64,000 nucleotides of DNA from Streptomyces chartreusis. GTDB taxonomy: Bacteria; Actinomycetota; Actinomycetes; Streptomycetales; Streptomycetaceae. The translations under genes and the position numbers were made by a program. Shown here piece by piece: positions 52,243-60,218 of this stretch. Under the pieces are notes generated by a model. That model ran no database searches, was not told the origin of the DNA, and saw nothing but the letters and a program-made list of their open reading frames with translations. Each line of letters starts with the position of its first letter. The first letter of the stretch is position 1. Location: positions 7,006,001-7,070,000 of the forward strand of contig NZ_CP023689.1 of assembly GCF_008704715.1 (NCBI RefSeq), written 5' to 3'.

Positions 52243-53070
52243 GTGGATCGAATCGAATGGCACGACCTACCAGCAGAAACCCGTACCGCCGTCGAGCGAT
52301 ACACGGGCCCGGTCGACGACGCTCGGACCGCGCCGCACGGCGTCATGTCCCGACTCGCCTGCACCGTCGACGCCCGAACCGGCCGCGCCTTCGTCAAGGG
52401 CACCCGCCACGATGACCCACAGGCGTGGGTCTACCGCCACGAGGCCAAGGTCACGCAGTTGGCGCCCCGCGCCCCGCGCGTACTGTGGGAGGTCGACGCC
52501 TGTGGATGGCAGCTCTACGGATACGAATACATCGAGGGCCGATACCCCGACCTGAGTCCGGGATCCAACGATCTCGCCGCCCTCGTGCACACGCTCACCG
52601 CTGTATCCCGAACGCCGTGGCCCGAGACTCTGAACAAGAAACCTCTTCACACGCGGTGGGCAGAATCCCTGCCCGAGGACGTAGCGAGCGGGTTGCGAGG
52701 CAGGGCACTCGCCCACACGGACATGTCTCCCCACAACATGCTCATGAGAGACGCTGACGAACTGCTTCTCCTGGACTGGGCGCTTGCCTGCCCTGCCCCT
52801 GCATGGGCAGACACGGCGCTGACGATCCCCCGGCTCATCTCGGCCGGGCACACACCGATGCAGGCCGAGGCGATCGCCTGGCAGATTCCCGCATACCGAG
52901 CGGCCGCGCCCGACACCCTCACCTTGTTCGCGCGCACGGTCCACACCGCATGGGAGGACTGGGAGCGCACACGTCCTATGCCTCACAGAGCCGCACTCAC
53001 TGCCGCTGCCCGAACGTGGGCTACGCACCGCGAGGAAAGGGGGCTGGATGCCGCGGTCGATGGTCCGTGA
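52243..53070 (+). CDS. APH-type phosphotransferase
   Basis: 275 residues. The catalytic loop is LAHTDMSPHNMLM (HxDxxxxN) near 155-167 and the metal motif LLLDWALA near 175. The N-lobe has a GxV/AFVKG Lys strand (GRAFVKGTRH). This is the aminoglycoside phosphotransferase / choline-kinase-like fold, which phosphorylates a small molecule. GTG 52243 with AGGAG 7 nt upstream is chosen over TTG 52216. It is last in the XRE cluster; the substrate may be a small metabolite, and antibiotic resistance is possible but unsupported. Confidence 0.75.
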   Translation: MDRIEWHDLPAETRTAVERYTGPVDDARTAPHGVMSRLACTVDARTGRAFVKGTRHDDPQAWVYRHEAKVTQLAPRAPRVLWEVDACGWQLYGYEYIEGRYPDLSPGSNDLAALVHTLTAVSRTPWPETLNKKPLHTRWAESLPEDVASGLRGRALAHTDMSPHNMLMRDADELLLLDWALACPAPAWADTALTIPRLISAGHTPMQAEAIAWQIPAYRAAAPDTLTLFARTVHTAWEDWERTRPMPHRAALTAAARTWATHREERGLDAAVDGP

Positions 53071-53121
53071 CCGGCGGCCCCAGCCGATGAATCAGCGGGA
53101 ATCCACTCTGAGCTGTGCCAA

Positions 53122-53199
53122 GGCAGATTCTTCCCCAGCTCGAACGCCGTGACCCCGCCGCGGTACTTCTCCCACTCGGACTTCTTGTTGCGCAGGAAG
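53122..53199 (-). pseudogene. Relic of glutamine synthetase 3' end (copy A)
   Basis: 78 bp aligning without gaps to the glnA2-type 3' end at 55819-55896 with about 67 identities by eye. The minus-strand translation still reads FLRNKKSEWEKYRGGVTAFELGKN, against FLRNKKSEWEEYRSEVTAFELRKN in the intact gene. Both are in the same orientation, 2.7 kb apart. The relic lies between the kinase gene and a transposase relic. The many substitutions suggest an old event or a foreign donor rather than a recent local duplication. Confidence 0.8.
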
Positions 53200-53270
53200 T
53201 GACAATGGTCCGGAGCGGCCTGTCTGGATCGCGGTAGTCACAGCGCTGACGTGAGATCTCGCGGTCCTCA

Positions 53271-53687
53271 TTGGTCATCACTGTCCGTCGCGGGCCGCAG
53301 CTGACGGGACCGAATCCGACTGACCGCGGCAAAAGGGGATTGAAAATCCGCCTCATCGTGGACGGACAGGGGTTGCTTCTGTCGGTCGGCATATCCGCCG
53401 CCAACCTCCACGACAGCCAGGCACTCATCCCGCTGGTCCGCGGCATTCCGCCCCTCCGTTCTCGACGCGGCCCGCGACGCCGGCGGCCCGGCAGGCTGCA
53501 CGGCGATAAGGGATTCAGGGCGTCGAGTCATCCCGACGCCTGGGCCGACACTGCTGGGTCGTGGAGCGGACCGTGGCTGTCCGGCTGCCGACGCCTCCAC
53601 CGCCGCTACGAGCGCAAGCCGGAACACTTCCTCACGTTTACCTCCATCGCCGCCACCATCACATGTCACCGCAGACTCACCAAGTGA
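53271..53687 (+). pseudogene. Broken IS5-type transposase (DDE) relic
   Basis: LTGPNPTDRGKRGLKIRLIVDGQG, ISAANLHDSQALIPLVRGIPP and LHGDKGF are the middle of IS5-family transposases, with the second catalytic Asp in GDKG. The later block CRRLHRRYERKPEHFLTFTSIAAT reads in the same frame, but SSRRLGRHCWVVERTV, with the catalytic Glu, is in another frame. The N-terminal half and about 15 residues after GDKGF are missing. The element is inactive, and I see no terminal inverted repeats. Confidence 0.78.
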
Positions 53688-53768
53688 AATGACGTCTTAG
53701 GTGGCATCAGCCTTTCGTGCTGGTGAGTCCGTGGGGAGCGGTATGCCCTGAGCCCATCAGAGGGGCCG

Positions 53769-53799
53769 TTGAATTGTATTGGGCTGGAATGGGTATGCT
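53769..53799 (+). promoter_or_regulatory. Candidate promoter of cytolysin-like gene
   Basis: TTGAAT (53769-53774) and TATGCT (53794-53799) with a 19-bp spacer, in a locally less GC-rich stretch 83 bp before the ATG. Weak match, no activator site recognised. Confidence 0.3.
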
Positions 53800-53881
53800 G
53801 CCCCACCTTCCGATCAATCCAGGCCGGTGCCAAACTGAGCCTCCTCAAGAGTGCGGGGAACACTCGAAAGAGGGGGAAATC

Positions 53882-55753
53882 ATGCCGATCGAAAAAGGCG
53901 ACCTCATTATCGGCGACGGACCCGATGTGTATTACATCGAGAATGACAGGCGCCGTCTGGTCCCCGATTACACGACCTTACTGGCGCTGGACTCCAAGGG
54001 CTGGGACGCCGTAAAACACGTGCTGGCAGACGAACTGCTCGCCGTCGAAATCGGTCCGCCCATTCCCTCGCTCGCGAACGGCAGTCTGCTCATCGGCACC
54101 GACGGAAAGTCCTTCCTGGCCCGGCGCGGGCAGCTCCACCCCGTCCCCGACGCGGCCACGCTCGCGCTGTTTCCCCGCCACCGCGCCGCCCAGCTGCGGC
54201 CCGGGGACCTCCAGCTCTTCCCCTCGCGTCTCGGCGAAAAGCTGCCCAGCGTGCACGACGTGAGCGCGGAGGTGCTGGCCATCGACACCTACATTCGCTC
54301 CCTCGCGCCACTGCCCTACCGGGACGACACCGACGAGGCCGGTCCGGTGGTGAAGCGCCCGGGTGTCACCGAGGTGGACGGTGTGGCGGTCGAGGTGTCG
54401 GAGCAGCGGATCCGCATGTCACGGCGGGTCTCCGACTTCGTAGAGATCAACCCCATTCCGGACGTCATGTGGGCGGGTGCACTCGTCACCGGGGCTTCGG
54501 TGGCCCCCGGCGCGCTGGCCCCCATTCCGCTGCAGCGCCATCCGGGCTGGATCACGGTCGCGACAAGCCTCACCAGCCCCGCCCCGAAATCCCAGTCCCG
54601 TCGGTTGAGCGAGCCGTCGTTGCGCGCCTACCAGGATGCGCTGACCGAGCTGATCCACGAGCTGAAGCCGCAGGACAGCGCGGCGGCCATTTCCTTCCAG
54701 CTGGAGAAGATAGACACCCTGGAAGAGGGGATGCTCCGGTTCGGCCTCAATCTCAAGGGTTCGGGGTGGGGAGTAGACGCCAAAGCCCAGCTGAATACCC
54801 GCGCGAGCCGGAGCACGACCTTCGGCTATTTCTCCCAGTCGTACTACCAGGTCACTTTTGACCCCGACGGATCACCGCCCCGATTCTTCGCGGACGATGT
54901 CACTCTGGACCAGGTAAAGGCCTATTGCGGCCCCGACAACCCACCGTGTCATATCGCCACGGTGACCTACGGCAGGCTGCTGACGTTCCTGGTGGACAGC
55001 GAGGCCACGAGCTTCGAGGTCAAGGCCGCGCTCAACGCGAGCTGGGAGTCGGCCGTTTCCGGCACGGCCGCCCTGACCGGGGAGCACAAAAACACCCTGT
55101 CGCGCAGTTCGGTGACGGCGGCCGTGCTGGGCGGATCGAGCGGTGTGGTCGGGGAGGTCATCACCAACCCGGTCGCGGGCCTCGTGCCCTGGATCCAGGG
55201 GCAGCTGGCCGTGAACAGGGATTTGCCCGTGGCGCCGATCCAGTACACGGTCCGCTATCTGGCGCCGCCGCACAACCTGGTGCAGGTCTCCCGCACGACC
55301 GATGTCGTCCGCATCGTCGACGCGAATGTGTACGGCGGGCGCGAGGCTGGGGGCACCTACAAGGTAGGTGAGGGCGACGGCAAGGGACCGGTTCCCACCG
55401 GGATCCGGGTGAACCGCGGGGACGAGGTCACGTTCACCGCGACCGGACGGGTCTGGGCGGGGTGGATGTTCATCGGCGCAACGGGACCAGAGGGCATCAG
55501 CGGCCCGCCCAAGTCGTGGTACCCGCTCCCCGATGGTGAGGGCGTACGGGGCTCCATGCTGATCGGCGGGTACGACAACGGCAAGTGGTTCCCCATCGGT
55601 TCGGGCGCCCGGGTGCACGTGCCCGCCGAGTCGGATGACTGTGAACTGTGGCTGCGGCTCAACGACGACGACATGACGAACGGCGACGGTGATTTCGACG
55701 TCACCGTGTCCGTCCGCCGACGTTTGCCGACCATTCCGGCGATGACTCAATAG
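53882..55753 (+). CDS. Cholesterol-dependent-cytolysin-like protein with LecA-type lectin domain
   Basis: 623 residues, no signal peptide. Residues 1-~110 hold two copies of a ~50-residue beta unit (GDLIIGDGPDVYYIENDRRR and NGSLLIGTDGKSFLARRGQ). Residues ~175-480 match the thiol-activated cytolysin core: NPIPDVMWAGALVTG (as NPxxVxYPGALLxG), TTFGYFSQSYYQVTF, HIATVTYGRLLTFLVDS (as YISSVAYGR), SVTAAVLGGSSG and PIQYTVRYL (as PISYTTxFL). The membrane-binding domain 4 and its Trp-rich undecapeptide are absent. Instead residues ~490-618 read like LecA/PA-IL: GIRVNRGDEVTFTATGRVWAG, GSMLIG and LRLNDDDMTNGDGDFDVTVSV. It probably forms pores after binding a sugar, but activity is unproven. AGGGGGAA lies 5 nt before the ATG. 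Confidence 0.82.
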   Translation: MPIEKGDLIIGDGPDVYYIENDRRRLVPDYTTLLALDSKGWDAVKHVLADELLAVEIGPPIPSLANGSLLIGTDGKSFLARRGQLHPVPDAATLALFPRHRAAQLRPGDLQLFPSRLGEKLPSVHDVSAEVLAIDTYIRSLAPLPYRDDTDEAGPVVKRPGVTEVDGVAVEVSEQRIRMSRRVSDFVEINPIPDVMWAGALVTGASVAPGALAPIPLQRHPGWITVATSLTSPAPKSQSRRLSEPSLRAYQDALTELIHELKPQDSAAAISFQLEKIDTLEEGMLRFGLNLKGSGWGVDAKAQLNTRASRSTTFGYFSQSYYQVTFDPDGSPPRFFADDVTLDQVKAYCGPDNPPCHIATVTYGRLLTFLVDSEATSFEVKAALNASWESAVSGTAALTGEHKNTLSRSSVTAAVLGGSSGVVGEVITNPVAGLVPWIQGQLAVNRDLPVAPIQYTVRYLAPPHNLVQVSRTTDVVRIVDANVYGGREAGGTYKVGEGDGKGPVPTGIRVNRGDEVTFTATGRVWAGWMFIGATGPEGISGPPKSWYPLPDGEGVRGSMLIGGYDNGKWFPIGSGARVHVPAESDDCELWLRLNDDDMTNGDGDFDVTVSVRRRLPTIPAMTQ

Positions 55754-55808
55754 CTGGCGCGCGCTGGGGGCCGGCCGCTGCTGAATGTCAGCCCCCAGCA
55801 CTCGGTGC

Positions 55809-57170
55809 CTACAGAACCGGCAGGTTCTTCCGCAGCTCGAACGCGGTGACCTCCGAGCGGTACTCCTCCCACTCGCTCTTCTTGTTGCGCAGGAAGAAGT
55901 CGAAGACGTGTTCGCCCAGGGTTTCGGCGACCAGGTCGCTGTTCTCCATGAGGGTGAGGGCCTCGCCGAGGTTCTGCGGGAGAGGCTCGATGCCCATGGC
56001 GCGGCGTTCGGCGTTGGAGAGGGCCCAGACGTCGTCCTCGGCGCCCGGCGGGAGCTCGTAGCCCTCCTCGATGCCCTTCAGGCCCGCCGCGAGCAGGACG
56101 GCGTACGCCAGGTACGGGTTGGCGCCGGAGTCGATGGAGCGGACCTCCACGCGCGCGGAGCCGGTCTTGCCGGGCTTGTACATCGGGACGCGGACCAGGG
56201 CGCTGCGGTTGTTGTGGCCCCAGCAGATGTACGACGGGGCCTCGCCGCCGGCGCCGGCCGTGCGCTCCGAGCCGCCCCAGATGCGCTTGTAGGAGTTCAC
56301 CCACTGGTTGGTGACGGCCGAGATCTCCGCCGCGTGCCGTAGCAGGCCCGCGATGAAGGAGCGGCCGACCTTGGAGAGCTGGTACTCGGAGCCCGACTCG
56401 TAGAAGGCGTTGCGGTCGCCCTCGAAGAGGGACAGGTGCGTGTGCATGCCGGAGCCCGGGTGCTCGGAGAACGGCTTCGGCATGAACGTCGCCTGCACGC
56501 CCTGCTCCAGCGCCACCTGCTTCATGACCAGGCGGAACGTCATGATGTTGTCGGCCGTGGAGAGCGCGTCGGCGTAGCGCAGGTCGATCTCCTGCTGGCC
56601 CGGCGCGCCCTCGTGGTGGGAGAACTCGACCGAGATGCCCATGGACTCCAGCATGGTGATCGCCTGGCGGCGGAAGTCCATGCCGATGTTCTGCGGGGTG
56701 TGGTCGAAGTAGCCGGAGTTGTCGGCCGGGGTGGGGCGCGTGCCGTCGAGCGGGCGGTCCTTCAGCAGGAAGAACTCGATCTCCGGGTGGGTGTAGAAGG
56801 TGAAGCCCAGGTCGGAGGTGCGGGCGAGGGCCCGCTTCAGGACGTAGCGCGGGTCCGCGAAGGACGGGGAGCCGTCCGGCATGAGGATGTCGCAGAACAT
56901 GCGGGCCGTGCCGGGGGCCTCGGCGCGCCAGGGCAGGATCTGGAACGTCGACGGATCCGGCTTGGCGATCATGTCCGACTCGTATACGCGGGCGAAGCCC
57001 TCGATCGCCGAGCCGTCGAAGCCGATGCCCTCGTCGAAGGCCTGCTCCAGTTCGGCAGGGGCCACGGCCACGGACTTGAGGAAGCCCAGCACGTCCGTGA
57101 ACCACAGGCGTACGAAACGGATGTCGCGCTCCTCCAACGTCCGGAGCACGAACTCCTGCTGCTTGTCCAT
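55809..57170 (-). CDS. glnA: Glutamine synthetase family, GlnA2-type
   Basis: 453 residues, type I glutamine synthetase fold. GFDGSAIEGFARVYESDM, ILMPDGSPSFADPR, FYTHPEIEFFLL, MPKPFSEHPGSGMHTHLSL (substrate and metal sites) and RVEVRSIDSGANPYLAYA are intact. The ATP-side Lys/Arg motif NNRSALVRVP is present and the C-terminus is RKNLPVL. It resembles GlnA2, which in Streptomyces has been reported as a gamma-glutamylpolyamine synthetase, so ammonia assimilation may not be its role. ATG 57168-57170 has GGGGA 9 nt upstream; an earlier ATG (57185) has a mis-spaced site. Relics of its 3' end lie at 53122 and 63461. Confidence 0.9.
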   Translation of the reverse strand: MDKQQEFVLRTLEERDIRFVRLWFTDVLGFLKSVAVAPAELEQAFDEGIGFDGSAIEGFARVYESDMIAKPDPSTFQILPWRAEAPGTARMFCDILMPDGSPSFADPRYVLKRALARTSDLGFTFYTHPEIEFFLLKDRPLDGTRPTPADNSGYFDHTPQNIGMDFRRQAITMLESMGISVEFSHHEGAPGQQEIDLRYADALSTADNIMTFRLVMKQVALEQGVQATFMPKPFSEHPGSGMHTHLSLFEGDRNAFYESGSEYQLSKVGRSFIAGLLRHAAEISAVTNQWVNSYKRIWGGSERTAGAGGEAPSYICWGHNNRSALVRVPMYKPGKTGSARVEVRSIDSGANPYLAYAVLLAAGLKGIEEGYELPPGAEDDVWALSNAERRAMGIEPLPQNLGEALTLMENSDLVAETLGEHVFDFFLRNKKSEWEEYRSEVTAFELRKNLPVL

Positions 57171-57430
57171 CTTCCGCTTCCCCATCCTTGCTGGTCAGGC
57201 CGCCTGTCTCCGTGTCCCGCAGGAGGCGGTCGGGCACCTGAGCATCACACCACAACACCGTTTCAGGCGCGTTGCGGACCTTGATCGCCAGGGCGACCGC
57301 GGGTCGAACGTCCGGCCTACGACAGGTGTCCCGTCACGGCCCCGGTATGCCGGTGTACTACTCCGTCGCCCATCTTGCCTGCTCGGACCCCCATTCGTAA
57401 TGCCCGGCCCCTCAGGACCCACCCCGCTTT

Positions 57431-57453
57431 AATTTGCATCTTGGATGCAAGTT
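57431..57453. promoter_or_regulatory. NsrR-type operator upstream of hmp
   Basis: AATTTGCATCT, T, GGATGCAAGTT is an 11-1-11 inverted repeat with nine of eleven arm positions complementary. This is the form of the nitric-oxide sensor NsrR site in Streptomyces. It lies 42-64 bp before the flavohemoprotein ATG. The 324-bp gap to glnA2 otherwise holds only promoter-like sequence. Confidence 0.75.
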
Positions 57454-57494
57454 TTAATGGAGGCACGGCACTCGACCGAGCCTGAGGAGACCTG

Positions 57495-58685
57495 ATGCTG
57501 TCCGAGCAGTCCGCCGCCACCGTCCGCGCAACCCTTCCCGTCGTCGGGGCGGCCATCGGCGAGATCACCGAGCGCTTCTACGCCGGGATGTTCGCCGCCC
57601 GCCCCGAGCTGCTGCGCGACCTGTTCAACCGCGGCAACCAGGCGGCCGGCACCCAGCGCCAGGCGCTCGCGGGGTCGATCGCCGCCTTCGCGACGCACCT
57701 GGTGGCCCGCCCCGACGAGCGGCCCGACGCGATGCTGAGCCGGATCGCCCACAAGCACGCCTCCCTGGGCGTCACGGCGGACCAGTACGAGATCGTTCAC
57801 GAGCACCTCTTCGCCGCCATCGTCGACGTGCTCGGCGAGGCCGTCACGCCCGAGGTCGCGGCCGCCTGGGACGAGGTCTACTGGCTGATGGCGAACGCGC
57901 TGATCGCGATCGAGAAGCGGCTGTACGAGGAGCAGGGCGGGAACGAGTGGCGGGAGTGGGAGGTCGTCGAGCGCGTCGAGGAGACCGCCGACGTCGCCAC
58001 CTTCCGGCTGCGCCCCGCCGACGGCCGCCCGGCACCGGGCTTCCGGGCCGGGCAGTACGTCTCGGTGCAGGTGGAGCTGGCTGACGGGGCCCGGCAGATA
58101 CGCCAGTACAGCCTCTCCGCCGCGCCCGGCTCACCGGTCCGCCAGTTCAGCGTGAAGCGGGTGCACGGCGAGGCGGGGCCCGACGGCGAGGTCTCCAACC
58201 ACCTCCACGCGCACGTGGCGGCCGGCGACCGGCTGCGCCTGTCGGCGCCGTACGGCGATCTCGTGCTCACGGACCTCGCGGCCGACGCGCCGCTGCTCCT
58301 CGCCTCCGCCGGCATCGGCGTGACGCCGATGGTCGCCATGCTGGGCCAGCTCGCGGACCAGGGGCACCAGGGCCGGGTGCTGGTCGTGCACGGTGACCGC
58401 TCCCCCGCCGAGCACGCGCTGCGCGCGGACCACGAGGCGTACGCCGGGAAGCTGGCGGACGCGTCGGTCCACTTCTGGTACGAGGACGGCGCCGAGGCGG
58501 CCCACCGCACCGGCCTGGTCGACCTCACCGGCGTCGACGTGCCGCGGGGCACGCGCGCGTACCTGTGCGGTCCGCTGCCCTTCATGCGGGCGGTGCGCAC
58601 CCAGCTGATCGAGCGGGGCGTGGCTCCGGCCGACATCCACTACGAGGTGTTCGGACCCGACCTCTGGCTGGCCCAGGCGGCCTGA
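57495..58685 (+). CDS. hmp: Flavohemoprotein (nitric oxide dioxygenase)
   Basis: 396 residues. The globin domain (1-~145) has RIAHKHASLGV with the proximal His and YEIVHEHL. The FAD domain has RQIRQYSLS (FAD) and the NAD domain has ASAGIGVTPMVAML. It oxidises NO to nitrate with NAD(P)H. The predicted NsrR operator at 57431 and the nsrR gene downstream, convergent, fit NO-induced expression. The last 10 codons with the stop are duplicated 131 bp downstream. Confidence 0.92.
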   Translation: MLSEQSAATVRATLPVVGAAIGEITERFYAGMFAARPELLRDLFNRGNQAAGTQRQALAGSIAAFATHLVARPDERPDAMLSRIAHKHASLGVTADQYEIVHEHLFAAIVDVLGEAVTPEVAAAWDEVYWLMANALIAIEKRLYEEQGGNEWREWEVVERVEETADVATFRLRPADGRPAPGFRAGQYVSVQVELADGARQIRQYSLSAAPGSPVRQFSVKRVHGEAGPDGEVSNHLHAHVAAGDRLRLSAPYGDLVLTDLAADAPLLLASAGIGVTPMVAMLGQLADQGHQGRVLVVHGDRSPAEHALRADHEAYAGKLADASVHFWYEDGAEAAHRTGLVDLTGVDVPRGTRAYLCGPLPFMRAVRTQLIERGVAPADIHYEVFGPDLWLAQAA

Positions 58686-58824
58686 AGCCGCACGGGGCTC
58701 CGGCCGGGCCGAGGCCGCAGGGGGCTCAGGGCCCGCGGCCGGGCCGCCGCACCGAGGCCAGGGCACGCGGCCGGGAGGCCCCACCTCCCGACCTCTGGCT
58801 GGCCCAGGCGGCCTGAAGCCGCAC
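58656..58824. repeat. 38-bp direct repeat of the hmp 3' end
   Basis: 58656-58693, which encodes the hmp C-terminus and stop, is repeated exactly at 58787-58824. The sequence contains CCTCTGGCTGGCCCAGGCGG. The copies are 131 bp apart in the gap between hmp and nsrR. Likely a local duplication. Confidence 0.85.
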
Positions 58825-58846
58825 CGGGCACCGGGCGGGCCGCCGC

Positions 58847-58915
58847 ACCGACGCCAGGGCGGCGCAGCAGCTGGGAGGGCCGTACCGACGCCAGGGCGGC
58901 GCAGCGGCTGGGAGG
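58847..58915. repeat. Two-copy 37-bp tandem repeat
   Basis: A 32-bp unit beginning ACCGACGCCAGGGCGGCGCA at 58847-58878 is repeated at 58884-58915 with one difference (AGCAGC/AGCGGC). A worn third copy is visible at about 58746-58783. The unit could vary in number between strains. Confidence 0.75.
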
Positions 58916-58927
58916 ACCCCACCGGGG

Positions 58928-59362
58928 CTAGGGCGCGCGGCCGATCTGGAGCAGCAGCGGCCCCGTCGGGTCCGCGCTCACGTCGGCCACCGTCAGCGGG
59001 TCCAGCGAGGCGAAGAACGCTTCCTGGGCCCGTCGCAGGGCGCCCCGCAGCCGGCACGCGGAGTTGAGCGGGCAGGGGTGGTCACCCTCGCACTCGACGA
59101 CGTCGCCCTCCCCCTCGAAGGCGCGCACGATCGCGCCGACCGAGGCCGTACGGCCCTTGTCGCTGACCGAGAGCCCGCCGCCGCGGCCCCGGCGGGCGTC
59201 GACGAGGCCCATGTGCTGGAGCTCGGCGACGACCTTCGCGGCATGCGTGTACGGCACCTCCATGTCCGCCGCGACCTCACGGGTCGTCGGCGTGGCGTCC
59301 CCGAGGACGGCGAGCCGCATCAGGAGGCGCAGTGCCAGATCGGTCGAGCGCAACAGCCGCAT
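58928..59362 (-). CDS. nsrR: Rrf2-family nitric-oxide-sensing repressor NsrR
   Basis: 144 residues. The winged helix begins MRLLRSTDLALRLLMRLAVL and continues HAAKVVAELQHMGLV. The three Fe-S cluster Cys are at 91, 97 and 103 in VVECEGDHPCPLNSAC, the NsrR spacing. Holo-protein represses hmp; NO destroys the cluster. ATG 59360-59362 is chosen over an upstream TTG for the family start; the RBS is poor. It is convergent with hmp. Confidence 0.9.
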   Translation of the reverse strand: MRLLRSTDLALRLLMRLAVLGDATPTTREVAADMEVPYTHAAKVVAELQHMGLVDARRGRGGGLSVSDKGRTASVGAIVRAFEGEGDVVECEGDHPCPLNSACRLRGALRRAQEAFFASLDPLTVADVSADPTGPLLLQIGRAP

Positions 59363-59537
59363 GCAGGGAAGCGTAGATAATGCGCATCCACGGTTCAAAA
59401 TATGGCCGCCGGGCCGCCGCCGCAGGACCGGCTCGAACCGTTCCGGCCTTTCCCGTCACCTCTCTACGAGAGGTCACTCCTTCCCCATTACGATCAGCGG
59501 ACCCGACCGTCCCTTTCCCCCCGAAGGACATGACCTC

Positions 59538-60218
59538 ATGGGCTCCGCCAAGAACCAGAGCAACGCGGCGCGCAAGGCGCGTATAGAGGATATGCGGCGC
59601 GCCGAGCGTGCCCGTGAGCGGCGCAACCGGATCCTGACGATAGTGGCCAGCAGCGTGGTGGTCGCGGGCCTCGTCGTCGGCGGTGTCTTCGTCGTGCAGT
59701 CCCAGGCCGACAAGGCCGAGGCCAACGACGCCAAGGACAAGGACGACAAGGTCAAGACCGCAGGCAAGCTCGTCGCGGACAAGGACGGCCTGAAGACCTG
59801 GAAGGGGACGCTGGGCCGCACCCACGTCACCGAGCCCGTGAAGTACCCGGTGGAGCCCCCGGTCGGCGGCGACCACGACCGGGTCTGGATGAACTGCAAC
59901 GGCGACGTCTACACCAAGGCCGTCAACAACATGAACGCGGTGCACTCTCTGGAGCACGGCGCCGTATGGGTGACGTACAACTCCAAGGCGCCCAAGGCCG
60001 ACGTCGAGGCGCTGGCGGCGAAGGTGAAGCAGACGCCCTACACGCTGATGAGCCCGGACGACGGCCAGCAGGACCCGATCGTGCTGAGCGCGTGGGGCGT
60101 GCAGCGCACGGTGACCGGCGCGAAGGACCCGAACGTCGGCAAGTTCTTCGAGACCTACGTCCAGGGCAAGCAGACGCCCGAGCCGGGCGCGGCGTGCACG
60201 GGCGGTATGTCGGAGTGA
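59538..60218 (+). CDS. DUF3105-domain membrane-anchored protein
   Basis: 226 residues. A Lys/Arg-rich cytoplasmic tail, one membrane helix (LTIVASSVVVAGLVVGGVFVV) and an outer domain carrying HVTEPVKYPVEPPVGGDHDRVWMNCNGDVY and LEHGAVWVTY. This is the DUF3105 family; the His-rich loop may bind metal. GAAGGA lies before the ATG. Its stop overlaps the GTG of the DUF305 gene (GTGA), so the pair is coupled. Confidence 0.85.
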   Translation: MGSAKNQSNAARKARIEDMRRAERARERRNRILTIVASSVVVAGLVVGGVFVVQSQADKAEANDAKDKDDKVKTAGKLVADKDGLKTWKGTLGRTHVTEPVKYPVEPPVGGDHDRVWMNCNGDVYTKAVNNMNAVHSLEHGAVWVTYNSKAPKADVEALAAKVKQTPYTLMSPDDGQQDPIVLSAWGVQRTVTGAKDPNVGKFFETYVQGKQTPEPGAACTGGMSE

